Made by a program: the position numbers and the translations under genes. Source: Ignavibacteriota bacterium (GTDB taxonomy: Bacteria > Bacteroidota > Ignavibacteria > UBA10030). Taken from it: a DNA stretch of 64,000 nt. The stretch spans positions 217,048-281,047 of the forward strand of contig PMZI01000026.1 in NCBI GenBank assembly GCA_003170475.1, given 5' to 3'. The notes under the pieces were generated by a model. That model made no database searches, had not been told where the DNA came from, and saw only the letters and a list, made by a program, of their open reading frames with translations. Every line of letters begins with the position of its first letter. Within the stretch, counting starts at the first letter, position 1. Below, piece by piece: positions 16,749-26,027 of this stretch.

Positions 16749-17423
16749 GCCCACTCCTCCCCTCTGATACTGTGCAATCAAGCGACTGACAATCTGGTAT
16801 TCTCCCGGCCTAGTTTTGATCTCCCCTGAACAGATGACGATACTTGATGATTTCGAACCCTCCTCCTTGCTTGGGAGCCCTCATTTCCCATCTTCGGAAA
16901 TGGCCAAAGGTATTCAGGGCAAGAGTAATAATCAGGAACATGAACTCGCCGAGAAGATGGCTAAAATCTGACCATTTTGGCAATCATGCCTCTGGTTTCG
17001 TTGAAAAAATCGACGGCACGATAGTTGAAAATGTTTAACATCTGCCCGTGAAATCAATGGATTATGCTGAATTTATCAACAGTATTCGCTTTTGGGACGG
17101 GAATTTCAGCCGTCAGGCATGCTTGGCAGATCGAGACTTTTTCATGAGTCGGAATGAACGGGAGTTGAGTTTGCCAATCCTGAGAACAGAGCTAGATTTG
17201 TGTTAGGGGATAAGGGATTTCTTCCATTTTTTGCAGTCTAGGAATGGTTCGCTGTTTTCTCATTTGCGGCACAAATATTGAACAGAAGTCAAGTATTCTC
17301 GTTCTCGGTAGGGGCCAGGGAGGTCCTAGAAACCGAAGTACATCTGCTCTCGCGCAAAGAAGATTTTGATTCAAATTGGAGTTATCTGTGAAACGGTTTA
17401 AAACAAATCAAGACGGAGGTTTT
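16749..17423 (+). other. 675-base gene-free region upstream of the cytochrome locus
   Basis: No convincing gene is seen; open frames here lack codon pattern and ribosome sites. The second half is AT-rich. CGGCACAAATATTGA (17267-17281) resembles a sigma-54 promoter but has GA instead of the invariant GC at -12, so it is only a weak candidate for the cytochrome gene at 17424. A ribosome site, GGAGG, lies at 17415-17419. The length suggests room for upstream activator sites. Confidence 0.5.
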
Positions 17424-20330
17424 ATGAAGAGACATCTACTCGTTGGCATCCTCTTCCTGCTGATGATCTCAATCCTGTCGGGTCTTGTTCTGGCTCAGAC
17501 CCAAACAGGTACGATCAAAGTTGTGGGTGTGCCCGACAGGTTCAAGAGTGCCAACAAGAATCAGGCGGCGACTGGATTGAAGACCATCGGAGTTGGCAGT
17601 CGTATCGTCCTGGCGCCGATGATCTACAGCGGTACGGGTGGCCTGACAACCGACACCTTGAATCCAGTCTCTAGTGCTACTTGGACGTTGAAGAATCCGC
17701 TTGGCGTCACGAAGCCGATTCTGGATACGGCAGCGGGACTCAATGGCAATTACGTCTACTTCGTTCCTGATACCGTGGGAGATTGGACCGTGACAATGAC
17801 CGCGACGACAGCCAAGGGAACGACGACACCAGTCTCGATAAGGGTCACCGCTTCCAAGTTTGTGGGTGAAGGAATCAGCTTGAAGTCGAACGGTGTTCCG
17901 AACGGTTGTGCTTGTCACCTCGTGGACCCGACGAACTTCACCGATTGGCAGAAGACCAATCACGCAACGGCAGTCCAGCGGGCCGTCAACACAGCAGGTG
18001 GTCACTTCAGTTTTGGCAGTTGCATGAGTTGCCATTCCGCCGGGGTCGATGGGGCTGTCGGAGTTGGAAACAATGGTTTCTTTGACATTGCGAAAACAGA
18101 AGGTTTCACCACGATTCCAGCGAATAATCCTGGAGTCTATGACACGCTCGTCGCGAAGTATCCGAAGTCAATGGCATCGGCAGGGATCATGTGCGAAAAC
18201 TGCCATGGTCCTGCAGGCCAACATGCTGGCGGCGCGGGCGTATTTCCGCAAGCGGGCGACAACAAATTGGATGAAACGCTCTCAGCTGATGTTTGTGCAG
18301 TATGCCACTTCTCGAGTGATCGACATGGTATTGGCTACGCTTGGACAGGATCAGCACATGCAAACTCGACGGCCGAGGGAACTCAGGTTCAATTCACCGA
18401 TCGTGCCGTTTGCGCAAAATGTCACACTGCGCAGGGGTATATCAATGAAACAATTGGCGGCAAGGCCCAACCGGTTCCCGCATCCGGCGCGTTGGTCTAT
18501 CAGAATCCAATGCCCATCGGTTGCTCCACGTGTCATGATCCGCACAACGGTTCGAATGAAATGCAGCTCCGCGCCAAGACAGTGGGTGATGCCTGCATCG
18601 GTTGCCACGAGACTCGTCAGAGCACACGTGGCTTGCACACCTCGCATCAGGGCTCAATGCTGATCGGTGCGGACGCGAGTCCATTCACTCTGGACATAGT
18701 CAACGCGTATCTTCTCGCACCGTCCGGCTCAGTTCAACAGAACAACGCTGCGTACGGAATGTGGAGCGGATGGGAGTTCCCGGGTTACAACTACGAGAAT
18801 TCTTCTCACAGCGGTATCAAAGAGCGTTGCGTAGCGTGTCACATGGCCAGTTCGCCATCGTTCCTTGCTGCGTCTGCTTCGAATTTCACAAAAGCGGATA
18901 CCCTGATAACGAAACTCGGCGGCCATACATTCAAGGTGGCTTTTGACAACATCGTTGGAAAAGACACCACAACGATTCTCAATCCGACCGGTTGTGCAGA
19001 ATGCCACGGAACGGTTACCATGGATTTTGTCGACTTGACCCAGGCCAAGACGAACAACTATCTGTCCACGTTGTATAATCTTTTGCCGAAGCGCGACACG
19101 ATTGTGGCCGCAACAGCTCCAAAAGGAACGGCTATCCTCTTCACGGATACGATCGCATGGCAGAATCAGAAGAACGCGTCGGCATCAGCCAAGCGCAAAC
19201 TCACTCTCACAGAGAGAGCAGCCGCCTACAACTTCCAGTTTGTGACCAACGACGGAAGCTTCGGCGTGCACAACTACAACTATGCGAAGGGTCTTCTCAC
19301 TTCATCGATCGAGCAATTACAGCTCACCGCCGGTGCAGCAAGCATTGCCTCAATCAAAGACGTTCCCTCCGACAATGGCCGAAAGGTTCAGGTCGTGTGG
19401 AATGCCTTCCCGGCCGAGCAATGGAGCTACAACACTGTGATCAACTACGGTGTGTGGAGAAAAGATCCGATGTTGCCCAGCCTGAACTCCGTGAAGAAGG
19501 CAAACAGTTTCACAGAGATGATGAAGGTAACGAGTCAAGGAAGCCAGGTAGTCATGGGTGGTAGCGTGTGGTCATATGTTGGCGGCGCGCCGGCTTCGAA
19601 TCTGCCACAGTACTCCTTCGTTGCTCCGACGTTGTTCGATTCGACGAAGACCTCGGGTCAGCGCTGGACAGTGTTCTACATTGCCGGCTACTCGAAGGAC
19701 AACGCAGTGGCGTACTCGACGCAACCGGATAGCGGATACTCAACGGATAACATTTCACCGATCGCACCTCAGGTCGTCTCGGCTGGTTTCACGACGAACA
19801 CCGTGACGATCAAGTGGAAGGCAAATTCGGAGACCGATGTCTATGAGTATGCGATCTATCGCGGGACAACAGCTTCGTTCACACCATCGTCACCGTTGGT
19901 AAAGGTCCGGGGACTTCAGTATCAGGATGTGCTGAGTCAGACCGGAGGGACGTACTACTACAAGGTATCGGCAATTGACGCCTCTGGCAATGAGAGCCCC
20001 TACACCGCGGTAAGCATCTTGACAGGGGTCGAGAACTCGGGCGGAGTGCCGACGGAGTTTGCTCTTGGTCAGAATTATCCGAATCCGTTCAACCCAACCA
20101 CCGAGATCACGTTTGCGATACCAAAGCAGACGAACGTGAAGGTCGTGGTCTACAACCTGGCGGGAGCCGAGATAGCGACGCTTGTCAATCAGTCGATGTC
20201 GGCAGGCAACTACCGGGCGATGTGGAATGGTCGCACGGACGATGGACGGACAGTGGCTAGCGGAGTATACTTCTACCATCTGCAGGCGGAAGGATTCACT
20301 GCCACCAAGAAAATGACCCTGTTAAAGTAA
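17424..20330 (+). CDS. Secreted multihaem cytochrome c with type IX sorting domain
   Basis: A 968-residue protein starting at ATG 17424 behind GGAGG, with a signal peptide (LLVGILFLLMISILSGLVLAQ). An Ig-like domain (about 25-150) is followed by a cytochrome region with eight CXXCH motifs (CMSCH, CENCH, CAVCH, CAKCH, CSTCH, CIGCH, CVACH, CAECH) and one odd CACH motif at its N-terminal end. A fibronectin III-like domain (VTIKWKANSETDVYEYAIYRG) precedes a C-terminal type IX sorting domain (QNYPNPFNPTTEI, then VASGVYFYHL). The protein is therefore probably exported across the outer membrane and surface-attached or released, where it could pass electrons outside the cell. It is flanked by a strong terminator, so it is a single-gene unit. 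Confidence 0.92.
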   Translation: MKRHLLVGILFLLMISILSGLVLAQTQTGTIKVVGVPDRFKSANKNQAATGLKTIGVGSRIVLAPMIYSGTGGLTTDTLNPVSSATWTLKNPLGVTKPILDTAAGLNGNYVYFVPDTVGDWTVTMTATTAKGTTTPVSIRVTASKFVGEGISLKSNGVPNGCACHLVDPTNFTDWQKTNHATAVQRAVNTAGGHFSFGSCMSCHSAGVDGAVGVGNNGFFDIAKTEGFTTIPANNPGVYDTLVAKYPKSMASAGIMCENCHGPAGQHAGGAGVFPQAGDNKLDETLSADVCAVCHFSSDRHGIGYAWTGSAHANSTAEGTQVQFTDRAVCAKCHTAQGYINETIGGKAQPVPASGALVYQNPMPIGCSTCHDPHNGSNEMQLRAKTVGDACIGCHETRQSTRGLHTSHQGSMLIGADASPFTLDIVNAYLLAPSGSVQQNNAAYGMWSGWEFPGYNYENSSHSGIKERCVACHMASSPSFLAASASNFTKADTLITKLGGHTFKVAFDNIVGKDTTTILNPTGCAECHGTVTMDFVDLTQAKTNNYLSTLYNLLPKRDTIVAATAPKGTAILFTDTIAWQNQKNASASAKRKLTLTERAAAYNFQFVTNDGSFGVHNYNYAKGLLTSSIEQLQLTAGAASIASIKDVPSDNGRKVQVVWNAFPAEQWSYNTVINYGVWRKDPMLPSLNSVKKANSFTEMMKVTSQGSQVVMGGSVWSYVGGAPASNLPQYSFVAPTLFDSTKTSGQRWTVFYIAGYSKDNAVAYSTQPDSGYSTDNISPIAPQVVSAGFTTNTVTIKWKANSETDVYEYAIYRGTTASFTPSSPLVKVRGLQYQDVLSQTGGTYYYKVSAIDASGNESPYTAVSILTGVENSGGVPTEFALGQNYPNPFNPTTEITFAIPKQTNVKVVVYNLAGAEIATLVNQSMSAGNYRAMWNGRTDDGRTVASGVYFYHLQAEGFTATKKMTLLK

Positions 20331-20344
20331 GTCTGGATTTCTCC

Positions 20345-20388
20345 AAGGCGGGTGTTCTCAGGCATTGAGCCTGAGGACCCCGCCTTTT
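20345..20388 (+). terminator. Rho-independent terminator of the secreted cytochrome gene
   Basis: A two-part stem, AAGGCGGG with CCCGCCTT outside and CTCAGGC with GCCTGAG inside, ends in TTTT. It begins 14 bases after the stop codon. Confidence 0.9.
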
Positions 20389-20636
20389 CATTTCCTGGAA
20401 TGCCCTTGCATGAAAACGACCTAGCGGATAGGCTGAAAAGTCAATGCGGCAAAGGGTTTCTGTTTTTGAGAAAATGAGAAAGCAGTTATTGGAATTCGGT
20501 AATAGGCTGTTGGCGCAAATCAAATAAGTGCGAAAATCAAGGTAACGACGCTAGTCGACACTTTCTGCCGATGAATTTCTCTACGAAATGAAGTTGGCAT
20601 ACATCTTGAGCGGTTTACCAAAGGAAAGTGACGACT
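20389..20636 (+). other. Gene-free region with a sigma-54-like element
   Basis: Together with the terminator this leaves about 300 bases without a gene. TTGGCATACATCTTGA (20594-20609) has the GG of a sigma-54 -24 box but GA in place of the invariant GC at -12, so it is weak. It lies 28 bases before the next start. AAAGGAAA, the ribosome site, is at 20620-20627. Confidence 0.35.
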
Positions 20637-21065
20637 ATGTATCCGATAGGAACAACCACAGTGAAGAATGCTGCGAAAGACAAGCTCATCCAAAGTGATG
20701 GACGGAAGAGGGTTCTTGTCTTCAGTCCGGATGTGGCTTTGGCAAAGAGCCTTTCGCTATTGCTCGAGGATCAGTACGAGATTGCCTGCGAAACACAGCT
20801 GGACAATCTGAAGGGGACAATTGGCAATGCTTCGCCGGGGTTGTTGCTCATCGATCTGTTTTCGTTTCCGTCCGACATCTTGAAAGAGATCAACGTCCTC
20901 CGGACGAGTCGGCTCAAGGTGCCTGTTATCATCCTCCGTGTGTACCGACAGCTCAATCCTGAGATTGAAGAGACGATTAGAGATCTTTCGGATTTCGTAT
21001 TCTACAAGCCTTTCGATGTTAACGCAGTAGCGGACGCGGTCCATAAGCTCCTGGATGGCCATTAG
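20637..21065 (+). CDS. Receiver-like protein, degenerate response regulator
   Basis: A 142-residue protein with the alternating beta-alpha pattern of CheY-type receivers. It starts at ATG 20637, about 9 bases after AAAGGAAA; the GTG at 20628 is too close to it. The likely phospho-acceptor Asp (GLLLIDLFSFPS) and the conserved Lys (FVFYKPFD) are present, but the N-terminal acidic pair is replaced by VFSPDVALA with a single Asp. It has no output domain, so it may be a phosphate sink or a protein-protein switch. It lies close to the DksA-like gene downstream and may be cotranscribed with it. Confidence 0.75.
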   Translation: MYPIGTTTVKNAAKDKLIQSDGRKRVLVFSPDVALAKSLSLLLEDQYEIACETQLDNLKGTIGNASPGLLLIDLFSFPSDILKEINVLRTSRLKVPVIILRVYRQLNPEIEETIRDLSDFVFYKPFDVNAVADAVHKLLDGH

Positions 21066-21123
21066 CGAGCCGGTCGCTCCGCGCTTCTTCACCTCCTCGG
21101 CGGTTCGAAAGGGGGGAAGTGCT

Positions 21124-21483
21124 GTGAAAGCAACAACAGACCTGAGCCAAGTCAAGCTCGTGATGCTCCGGCAGCTTGATACCACCCTGCGGCAAAACTA
21201 CCATCAAACCCTCATCGAAGTTCTCAACGAGCTCAGAATGCGGAGTGTCGTCTCTCAACCTGATCCATCGCCTGACAAGGTTTTCTCCGTCATCCTGCAG
21301 ACGCACGTACTGACATACAAGCCGACTCCGTCAGTTCAGCGCCTCCGAGAGGCGTTGGAGCGGATGACATACGGCAAGTTCGGGTTATGCATTCGATGTG
21401 GCAGAGAGATTGCCATTGAGACCCTGCTTGGTGATCCGACAGTCTCCTCTTGTGCCCACTGTCAAGGGAGAGCCAACGGCTGA
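21124..21483 (+). CDS. DksA/TraR-type C4 zinc-finger protein
   Basis: A 119-residue protein with a C-terminal zinc finger of DksA/TraR type (GLCIRCGREI, then SSCAHCQG, four Cys ligands) behind an N-terminal helical segment (QLDTTLRQNYHQTLIEVLNEL). Family members bind RNA polymerase through the secondary channel and tune promoters during starvation; some are only structural homologues. I chose GTG 21124, which has GGGGGGAAG upstream; ATG 21055 in the same frame overlaps the preceding receiver gene. The gene precedes the CbcL-like cytochrome operon by about 330 bases. Confidence 0.8.
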   Translation: MKATTDLSQVKLVMLRQLDTTLRQNYHQTLIEVLNELRMRSVVSQPDPSPDKVFSVILQTHVLTYKPTPSVQRLREALERMTYGKFGLCIRCGREIAIETLLGDPTVSSCAHCQGRANG

Positions 21484-21811
21484 GAGTTGGCCCCGCCGAT
21501 CTCAAAAAATGGCGCAGTTCCTCCCGCCTTCATGATTCTGTACCTCTTCCACCCCAGCAATGTTCATTGGATATCCGTGTCTTGTGGATCTTGATCTGGG
21601 TGAAGTTTGGTTTCTCCAATCTGAGAATCTGTTTCTTTCACTTCTCGCACGGGAGAAAGCCATCGAAGGAGCGACACCAAATTGTTGTTATTTGTTAAGG
21701 AATTCGCGTGATCCAGAGTCACCGAGGCTGGCACGGGACTTGCGAGAAAATGGTTGAATATTTGGGCTTTGTTTGATTGTAGAGAAATTCAGCAGGCAAT
21801 TAATCAAGAAA
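21484..21811 (+). other. Leader region of the CbcL-like operon
   Basis: No gene is supported here. The region holds a strong sigma-54 promoter at 21729-21744 and, upstream of it, over 200 bases where activator sites could lie. ATTGTTGTT at 21681-21689 also occurs upstream of the other sigma-54 promoter (15222-15230), but the spacing differs, so I give it little weight. Confidence 0.5.
21729..21744 (+). promoter_or_regulatory. Sigma-54 promoter of the CbcL-like cytochrome operon
   Basis: TGGCACGGGACTTGCG carries both consensus halves, TGGCACG and TTGC, with GG (21730-21731) and GC (21742-21743) exactly 12 bases apart. Transcription should start near 21754, leaving a leader of about 58 bases before ATG 21812, close to the 64 bases predicted for the orphan Fis-type gene. 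An NtrC-type activator is encoded 6.5 kb upstream. Confidence 0.82.
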
Positions 21812-23998
21812 ATGAGAGAATACTCAAGACTTGTGTTCGTGCTGATTGTCTTTCTGGCGTGGATGGTTCTTTCCGTTCACGCTGATGCTCAATCGCGCGA
21901 AGACTGCCTCGCATGTCACAGTGACAAGTCGCTGACAATGGAGAAGAAGGGAAAGCAGGTCTCCATTTACGTCGATGCGGCAGTATTTGAAAAGTCCTCG
22001 CACAGAAAGATGTTATGTGTTTCGTGCCATGTCGGCTTCGACCCAGAGAACGTTCCTCATAAAGCGAAGATTGATCCGGTAAACTGCAGAGCGTGCCACA
22101 AAGATGCTCCCTTGAAACACCAGTTCCATCCTCAGATGAATCTTGCTTCTGGTGCGAGCGGAGGATCAGGAGTTGATTGCAAGGACTGCCACGGATCGCA
22201 CGATGTTGCGTCACCCAAGGAGCCCGGCTCCAGGTTCAATGCTTCGAAGCTCACGGATTTCTGTGGATCATGCCATCGAGATGTGGGAAGAACTTTCGCG
22301 CAGTCTTCTCACCGGCATGCGCAGATTGCCGGCGTCAAAGGTGCTCCGAGCTGCATCGAGTGTCATAGAAACCAAATCGCTCACGTGAGCGCGGCGCGGG
22401 ATACCACGCAGCTCAAGATCGCCCAGGAGAAGCTTTGCCTTTCATGCCATCTCGATGATCCGAACGTCAAGGCTGCGATGTCGCCGACAACCGGATTCAT
22501 CGCCGCGTACGAAGGAAGTGTTCACGGCGCGGCACTGCAGCGTGGAAATGGAAAGGCAGCAAATTGTGTCGATTGCCACGGCAGTCATGAGATGAAGAAG
22601 GGGTCCGATCCGACTTCGCGCGTTGCGAAAGCGAACATCCCTCAGACTTGCGCAAAATGTCACGCGAGTGTTGCCAATGAATATGGCTACAGCGTTCACG
22701 GGTTGGCAGTCAAAAACGGCAACATGTCGGCGCCTGTATGCACGGATTGTCACGGTGAGCACAACATCCTGAAGACTTCGGATCCTCGCTCGCCTGTGGC
22801 CGCGGGAAATGTCTCAAGTCAGGTGTGTTCACCTTGCCATAGCTCGGTAAAACTCAGTGAGAAGTTTGGTCTCGCCAGCGATCGTTTCAAGAGTTTTTCG
22901 GACAGCTATCATGGGCTTGCCGGCAAGGCTGGATCCGTCCAGGTTGCAAATTGTGCGAGCTGTCATGGTGTCCATGATATCAAGCGATCAACTGATCCGT
23001 CGTCAAGAATCAACAAGGCGAATCTTGTCAAGACCTGCGGTACATGCCATCCCGGTGCCAATGAGAATTTCACGAAGGGGGCCGTCCACATCGTCGCCAG
23101 CGAGAAGAAGGATGATATTCTGTCTCTGGTCTCTACCGGATATATTATTCTGATTGTCGTGACGATCGGTGGCATGTTCTTCCACAATGTGCTCGATTTC
23201 ATAAAGAAGTCCAGGCGCCAGCTCATGTATCGCCGCGGTTTGCTTCCATGGCCTACGGTTGGTCACCGATTGTATCTCCGGATGTCGTTGGCTGAACGCA
23301 TTCAGCATGCCACCTTGTTGATTAGTTTCATTACGTTGGTTTTGACAGGATTTGCATTGAAGTATCCGGATGCATGGTGGGTGGCACCTCTTCGCGATGT
23401 CAGTCCTGTGATGTTTGAACTTCGCGGAATCCTGCACCGGGTCGCAGCAGTCGTGATGGTCACGGCAAGTCTCTATCATGTGTACTACGTATTCTTCGTG
23501 CCGCGAGGCAAACAGCTGATTCGCGATCTGTTTCCAAGACTTGAGGACGTAACAGACGCCATCGGCGTATTCAAACATAACCTCGGGATATCGCCTGCAA
23601 AGCCGAAGTTTGCCCGATTCAGCTATGCCGAAAAAGCTGAGTACTGGGCTCTCATTTGGGGAACGATCGTTATGGCCGTCACCGGCGTCATCCTCTGGTT
23701 TGATAATACCTTCCTCGGACTATTGACAAAGTTGTGGTGGGATGTTGCCCGCACGGTGCACTACTACGAGGCGTGGTTAGCAACGCTTTCGATTATCGTG
23801 TGGCATTTCTACTTCGTGATCTTCAATCCTGATATCTATCCCATCAACCTGGCGTTCTGGAAAGGAACGCTGACGGAAGAAGAGATGGAAGAAGAACATC
23901 CTCTTGAACTCGAAGAAATCCGTGACGCGGAGATGAAAAAGGCGATGAAGGAAGCGAGCGAACAACAGGACCAGAAATCGGCCGAGGCCAAGAAGTAA
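21812..23998 (+). CDS. CbcL-like fusion: 13-haem cytochrome c plus b-type cytochrome
   Basis: A 728-residue inner-membrane protein. I chose ATG 21812 (MREYSRLVFVLIVFLAW, signal/anchor); a TTG at 21773 is in frame but sits inside the leader. Thirteen CXXCH motifs occupy about residues 30-440 in the periplasm, with repeated SVHG spacers that may supply haem ligands. From about 455 onward is a di-haem b-type domain of the HydC/FdnI kind, with His in HATLLISF, ILHRVAAVV and VHYYEAW. Geobacter CbcL, a menaquinol oxidase used for low-potential extracellular acceptors, has this same fusion layout. The next gene starts 4 bases after its stop. Confidence 0.92.
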   Translation: MREYSRLVFVLIVFLAWMVLSVHADAQSREDCLACHSDKSLTMEKKGKQVSIYVDAAVFEKSSHRKMLCVSCHVGFDPENVPHKAKIDPVNCRACHKDAPLKHQFHPQMNLASGASGGSGVDCKDCHGSHDVASPKEPGSRFNASKLTDFCGSCHRDVGRTFAQSSHRHAQIAGVKGAPSCIECHRNQIAHVSAARDTTQLKIAQEKLCLSCHLDDPNVKAAMSPTTGFIAAYEGSVHGAALQRGNGKAANCVDCHGSHEMKKGSDPTSRVAKANIPQTCAKCHASVANEYGYSVHGLAVKNGNMSAPVCTDCHGEHNILKTSDPRSPVAAGNVSSQVCSPCHSSVKLSEKFGLASDRFKSFSDSYHGLAGKAGSVQVANCASCHGVHDIKRSTDPSSRINKANLVKTCGTCHPGANENFTKGAVHIVASEKKDDILSLVSTGYIILIVVTIGGMFFHNVLDFIKKSRRQLMYRRGLLPWPTVGHRLYLRMSLAERIQHATLLISFITLVLTGFALKYPDAWWVAPLRDVSPVMFELRGILHRVAAVVMVTASLYHVYYVFFVPRGKQLIRDLFPRLEDVTDAIGVFKHNLGISPAKPKFARFSYAEKAEYWALIWGTIVMAVTGVILWFDNTFLGLLTKLWWDVARTVHYYEAWLATLSIIVWHFYFVIFNPDIYPINLAFWKGTLTEEEMEEEHPLELEEIRDAEMKKAMKEASEQQDQKSAEAKK

Positions 23999-24002
23999 CG
24001 GA

Positions 24003-26027
24003 ATGGAAGAATTGGTTCACACTTTGACCAATCGCTCTAGGAAAGACGCTCGCTCGAGCTTCCGGTGGCTCGGGCTGGTGTTTTTCGCTGCTCTCTGGCT
24101 TGTGCCAGCGATGGGTCAGGAGAACTCCGATTGTTTCGCTTGTCACAGCGACAAGGCGTTGACCGGCACGAAGACGGGGAAATCGTTCCCGGTGTTTATC
24201 GACGAGAAGAGATTCGGAGAGTCGGTTCACTCGGCACTCACCTGCGTCTCATGCCATACCGACCTGGAAGGAAAAGAACTGCCGCACGCCGAGGGTCTGG
24301 CGGAGGTGAAGTGCGGAACCTGCCATGCAACGGAGCAGGAGCTTCATGCGAAATCGCTTCATGGAAAAGCTATTGCTCGGGGAGATGCACTTGCACCGCG
24401 GTGCAAAGACTGTCACGGCAAACATGATATCCTGTCGGCTAAGAATCGCATGTCTCCGACCTCAGTCTTGAAGGTTCCGTTCCTCTGCGGTAAGTGTCAC
24501 ACAGAGGGATCTCCGGTCACAGCCCAGAGAACGATCCATCAGGATCACATCCTGGAGAATTTCTCTGAGAGTATCCATGGTCAGGCGCTGTTCAAGAAAG
24601 GGCTTATCGTTGCACCCAACTGCGTGTCGTGCCACACGCCGCACTCCATTCTTCCTCACACAGATCCGGCATCGTCGATCGCTCGTCGCAACATCGCTGC
24701 GACGTGCACGAAGTGCCATGCCCAGATCGAGGTTGTGCATCGGAAGGTCATCCGTGGAGAACTCTGGGAAAAGGAAGCAAACAAATTACCGGCATGCGTC
24801 GACTGCCATCAGCCGCATAAGATTCGCAAAGTCTTCTACACGCAGGGAATGGCCGACAAGGATTGCCTCGGATGCCACGAGAGACGGGATCTGAAATCAT
24901 CGAAGGATGGTCGTTCTCTGACAGTGAAGATCGAGGAATTGGGAGACTCGAGACACCAGAAAGTGTCATGTAGCCAATGCCATTCCGAAGTCAGCGTTTC
25001 TCATCTCCGGCCTTGTGAGACGATCACAAAGAAAGTGGAGTGTTCCTCCTGTCACGCGGAGGTTGCACAGCAATATCAGGTGAGCATACACGGGAAGCTC
25101 GTGAGCAAGAACGATCCGAACGGTCCGACCTGCAAGGATTGTCACGGGACGCACAGTGTCCTTGGAAAATTGAGCCCCAACTCGCCCACGTTTCCCACGA
25201 ATGTCCCAGGCTTGTGTGCACGGTGCCATCGTGAAGGACAGAAGGCGGCGGCACGGTACACGGGCAGTCAACATGAAATCATCGAGCATTACACAGAGAG
25301 CATCCATGGCAAAGGGTTGATGAAGAGCGGTCTCACGGTTACCGCCACCTGCACCAGTTGCCATACTCCGCACAGTGTATTGCCCAAGACCGACACATTG
25401 TCAAGCGTAAACCGGAAAAACGTTCCTCAAACGTGCGGCCGCTGCCATCATGGCATCGAAGAACAATTTGAGCGCAGTATCCATTCTGTGCTTGTGAGTA
25501 AGACGGACAAAGAGTTGCCGGTGTGTAACGATTGCCACACGGCGCACACCATCCGACGTGCAGACGAGACCGGATTCAAGCTGGAGATCATGCAACAATG
25601 CGGACGTTGTCATGAGGCGATTGCGAAAACATATTTCGATACCTATCACGGAAAAGTATCGCAGCTCGGATACACGAAAACAGCGAAGTGCTATGACTGT
25701 CACGGTGCCCACGATATTCTGGCCACTGCCGATCCTCAATCCCATTTGAGTCGCCAGAATGTCGTCGCGACGTGTCAGAAATGCCATGCTGGCGCCACAC
25801 GCAAGTTCGCCGGATATTTGACACATGCGACGCATCATGATCCTCAGAAATACCCGTTTCTCTTCTGGACATTCTGGGGCATGACATCGCTGCTCGTAGG
25901 GACATTTGTTATTGGTGGAATTCACACGCTCCTCTGGCTGCCGAGAGCTCTGCAGATGAAGCGGGCAAATCGGAAACGAATGGAGCAAGAGAACAAAGGA
26001 AAGAATGGAAACGACAAAGAAGCCTGA
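24003..26027 (+). CDS. 19-haem membrane-anchored cytochrome c
   Basis: A 674-residue protein with an N-terminal signal segment (LGLVFFAALWLVPAMGQ), 19 CXXCH motifs (CFACH to CQKCH) over about residues 44-595, and a C-terminal transmembrane helix (MTSLLVGTFVIGGIHTLLWL) followed by a basic tail. The haem part repeats a block twice: SESIHGQALFKKGLIV...CVSCHTPHSILP and TESIHGKGLMKSGLTV...CTSCHTPHSVLP, so it grew by internal duplication. It is probably the electron-accepting subunit of a quinol-oxidising pair with the b-type protein that overlaps its 3' end by 23 bases. Confidence 0.92.
   Translation: MEELVHTLTNRSRKDARSSFRWLGLVFFAALWLVPAMGQENSDCFACHSDKALTGTKTGKSFPVFIDEKRFGESVHSALTCVSCHTDLEGKELPHAEGLAEVKCGTCHATEQELHAKSLHGKAIARGDALAPRCKDCHGKHDILSAKNRMSPTSVLKVPFLCGKCHTEGSPVTAQRTIHQDHILENFSESIHGQALFKKGLIVAPNCVSCHTPHSILPHTDPASSIARRNIAATCTKCHAQIEVVHRKVIRGELWEKEANKLPACVDCHQPHKIRKVFYTQGMADKDCLGCHERRDLKSSKDGRSLTVKIEELGDSRHQKVSCSQCHSEVSVSHLRPCETITKKVECSSCHAEVAQQYQVSIHGKLVSKNDPNGPTCKDCHGTHSVLGKLSPNSPTFPTNVPGLCARCHREGQKAAARYTGSQHEIIEHYTESIHGKGLMKSGLTVTATCTSCHTPHSVLPKTDTLSSVNRKNVPQTCGRCHHGIEEQFERSIHSVLVSKTDKELPVCNDCHTAHTIRRADETGFKLEIMQQCGRCHEAIAKTYFDTYHGKVSQLGYTKTAKCYDCHGAHDILATADPQSHLSRQNVVATCQKCHAGATRKFAGYLTHATHHDPQKYPFLFWTFWGMTSLLVGTFVIGGIHTLLWLPRALQMKRANRKRMEQENKGKNGNDKEA

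Noticed and set aside
15222..21689. ATTGTTGTT shared upstream of both sigma-54 promoters as an enhancer element
   Set aside because: Distance to the promoter differs (about 160 and 50 bases) and nine AT-rich bases can recur by chance, so it is not reported as a site.
24003..26027. Repeated haem blocks as a possible CRISPR-like or tandem DNA repeat
   Set aside because: The similarity is at the protein level around CXXCH motifs and reflects duplicated haem modules, not short DNA repeats with spacers.
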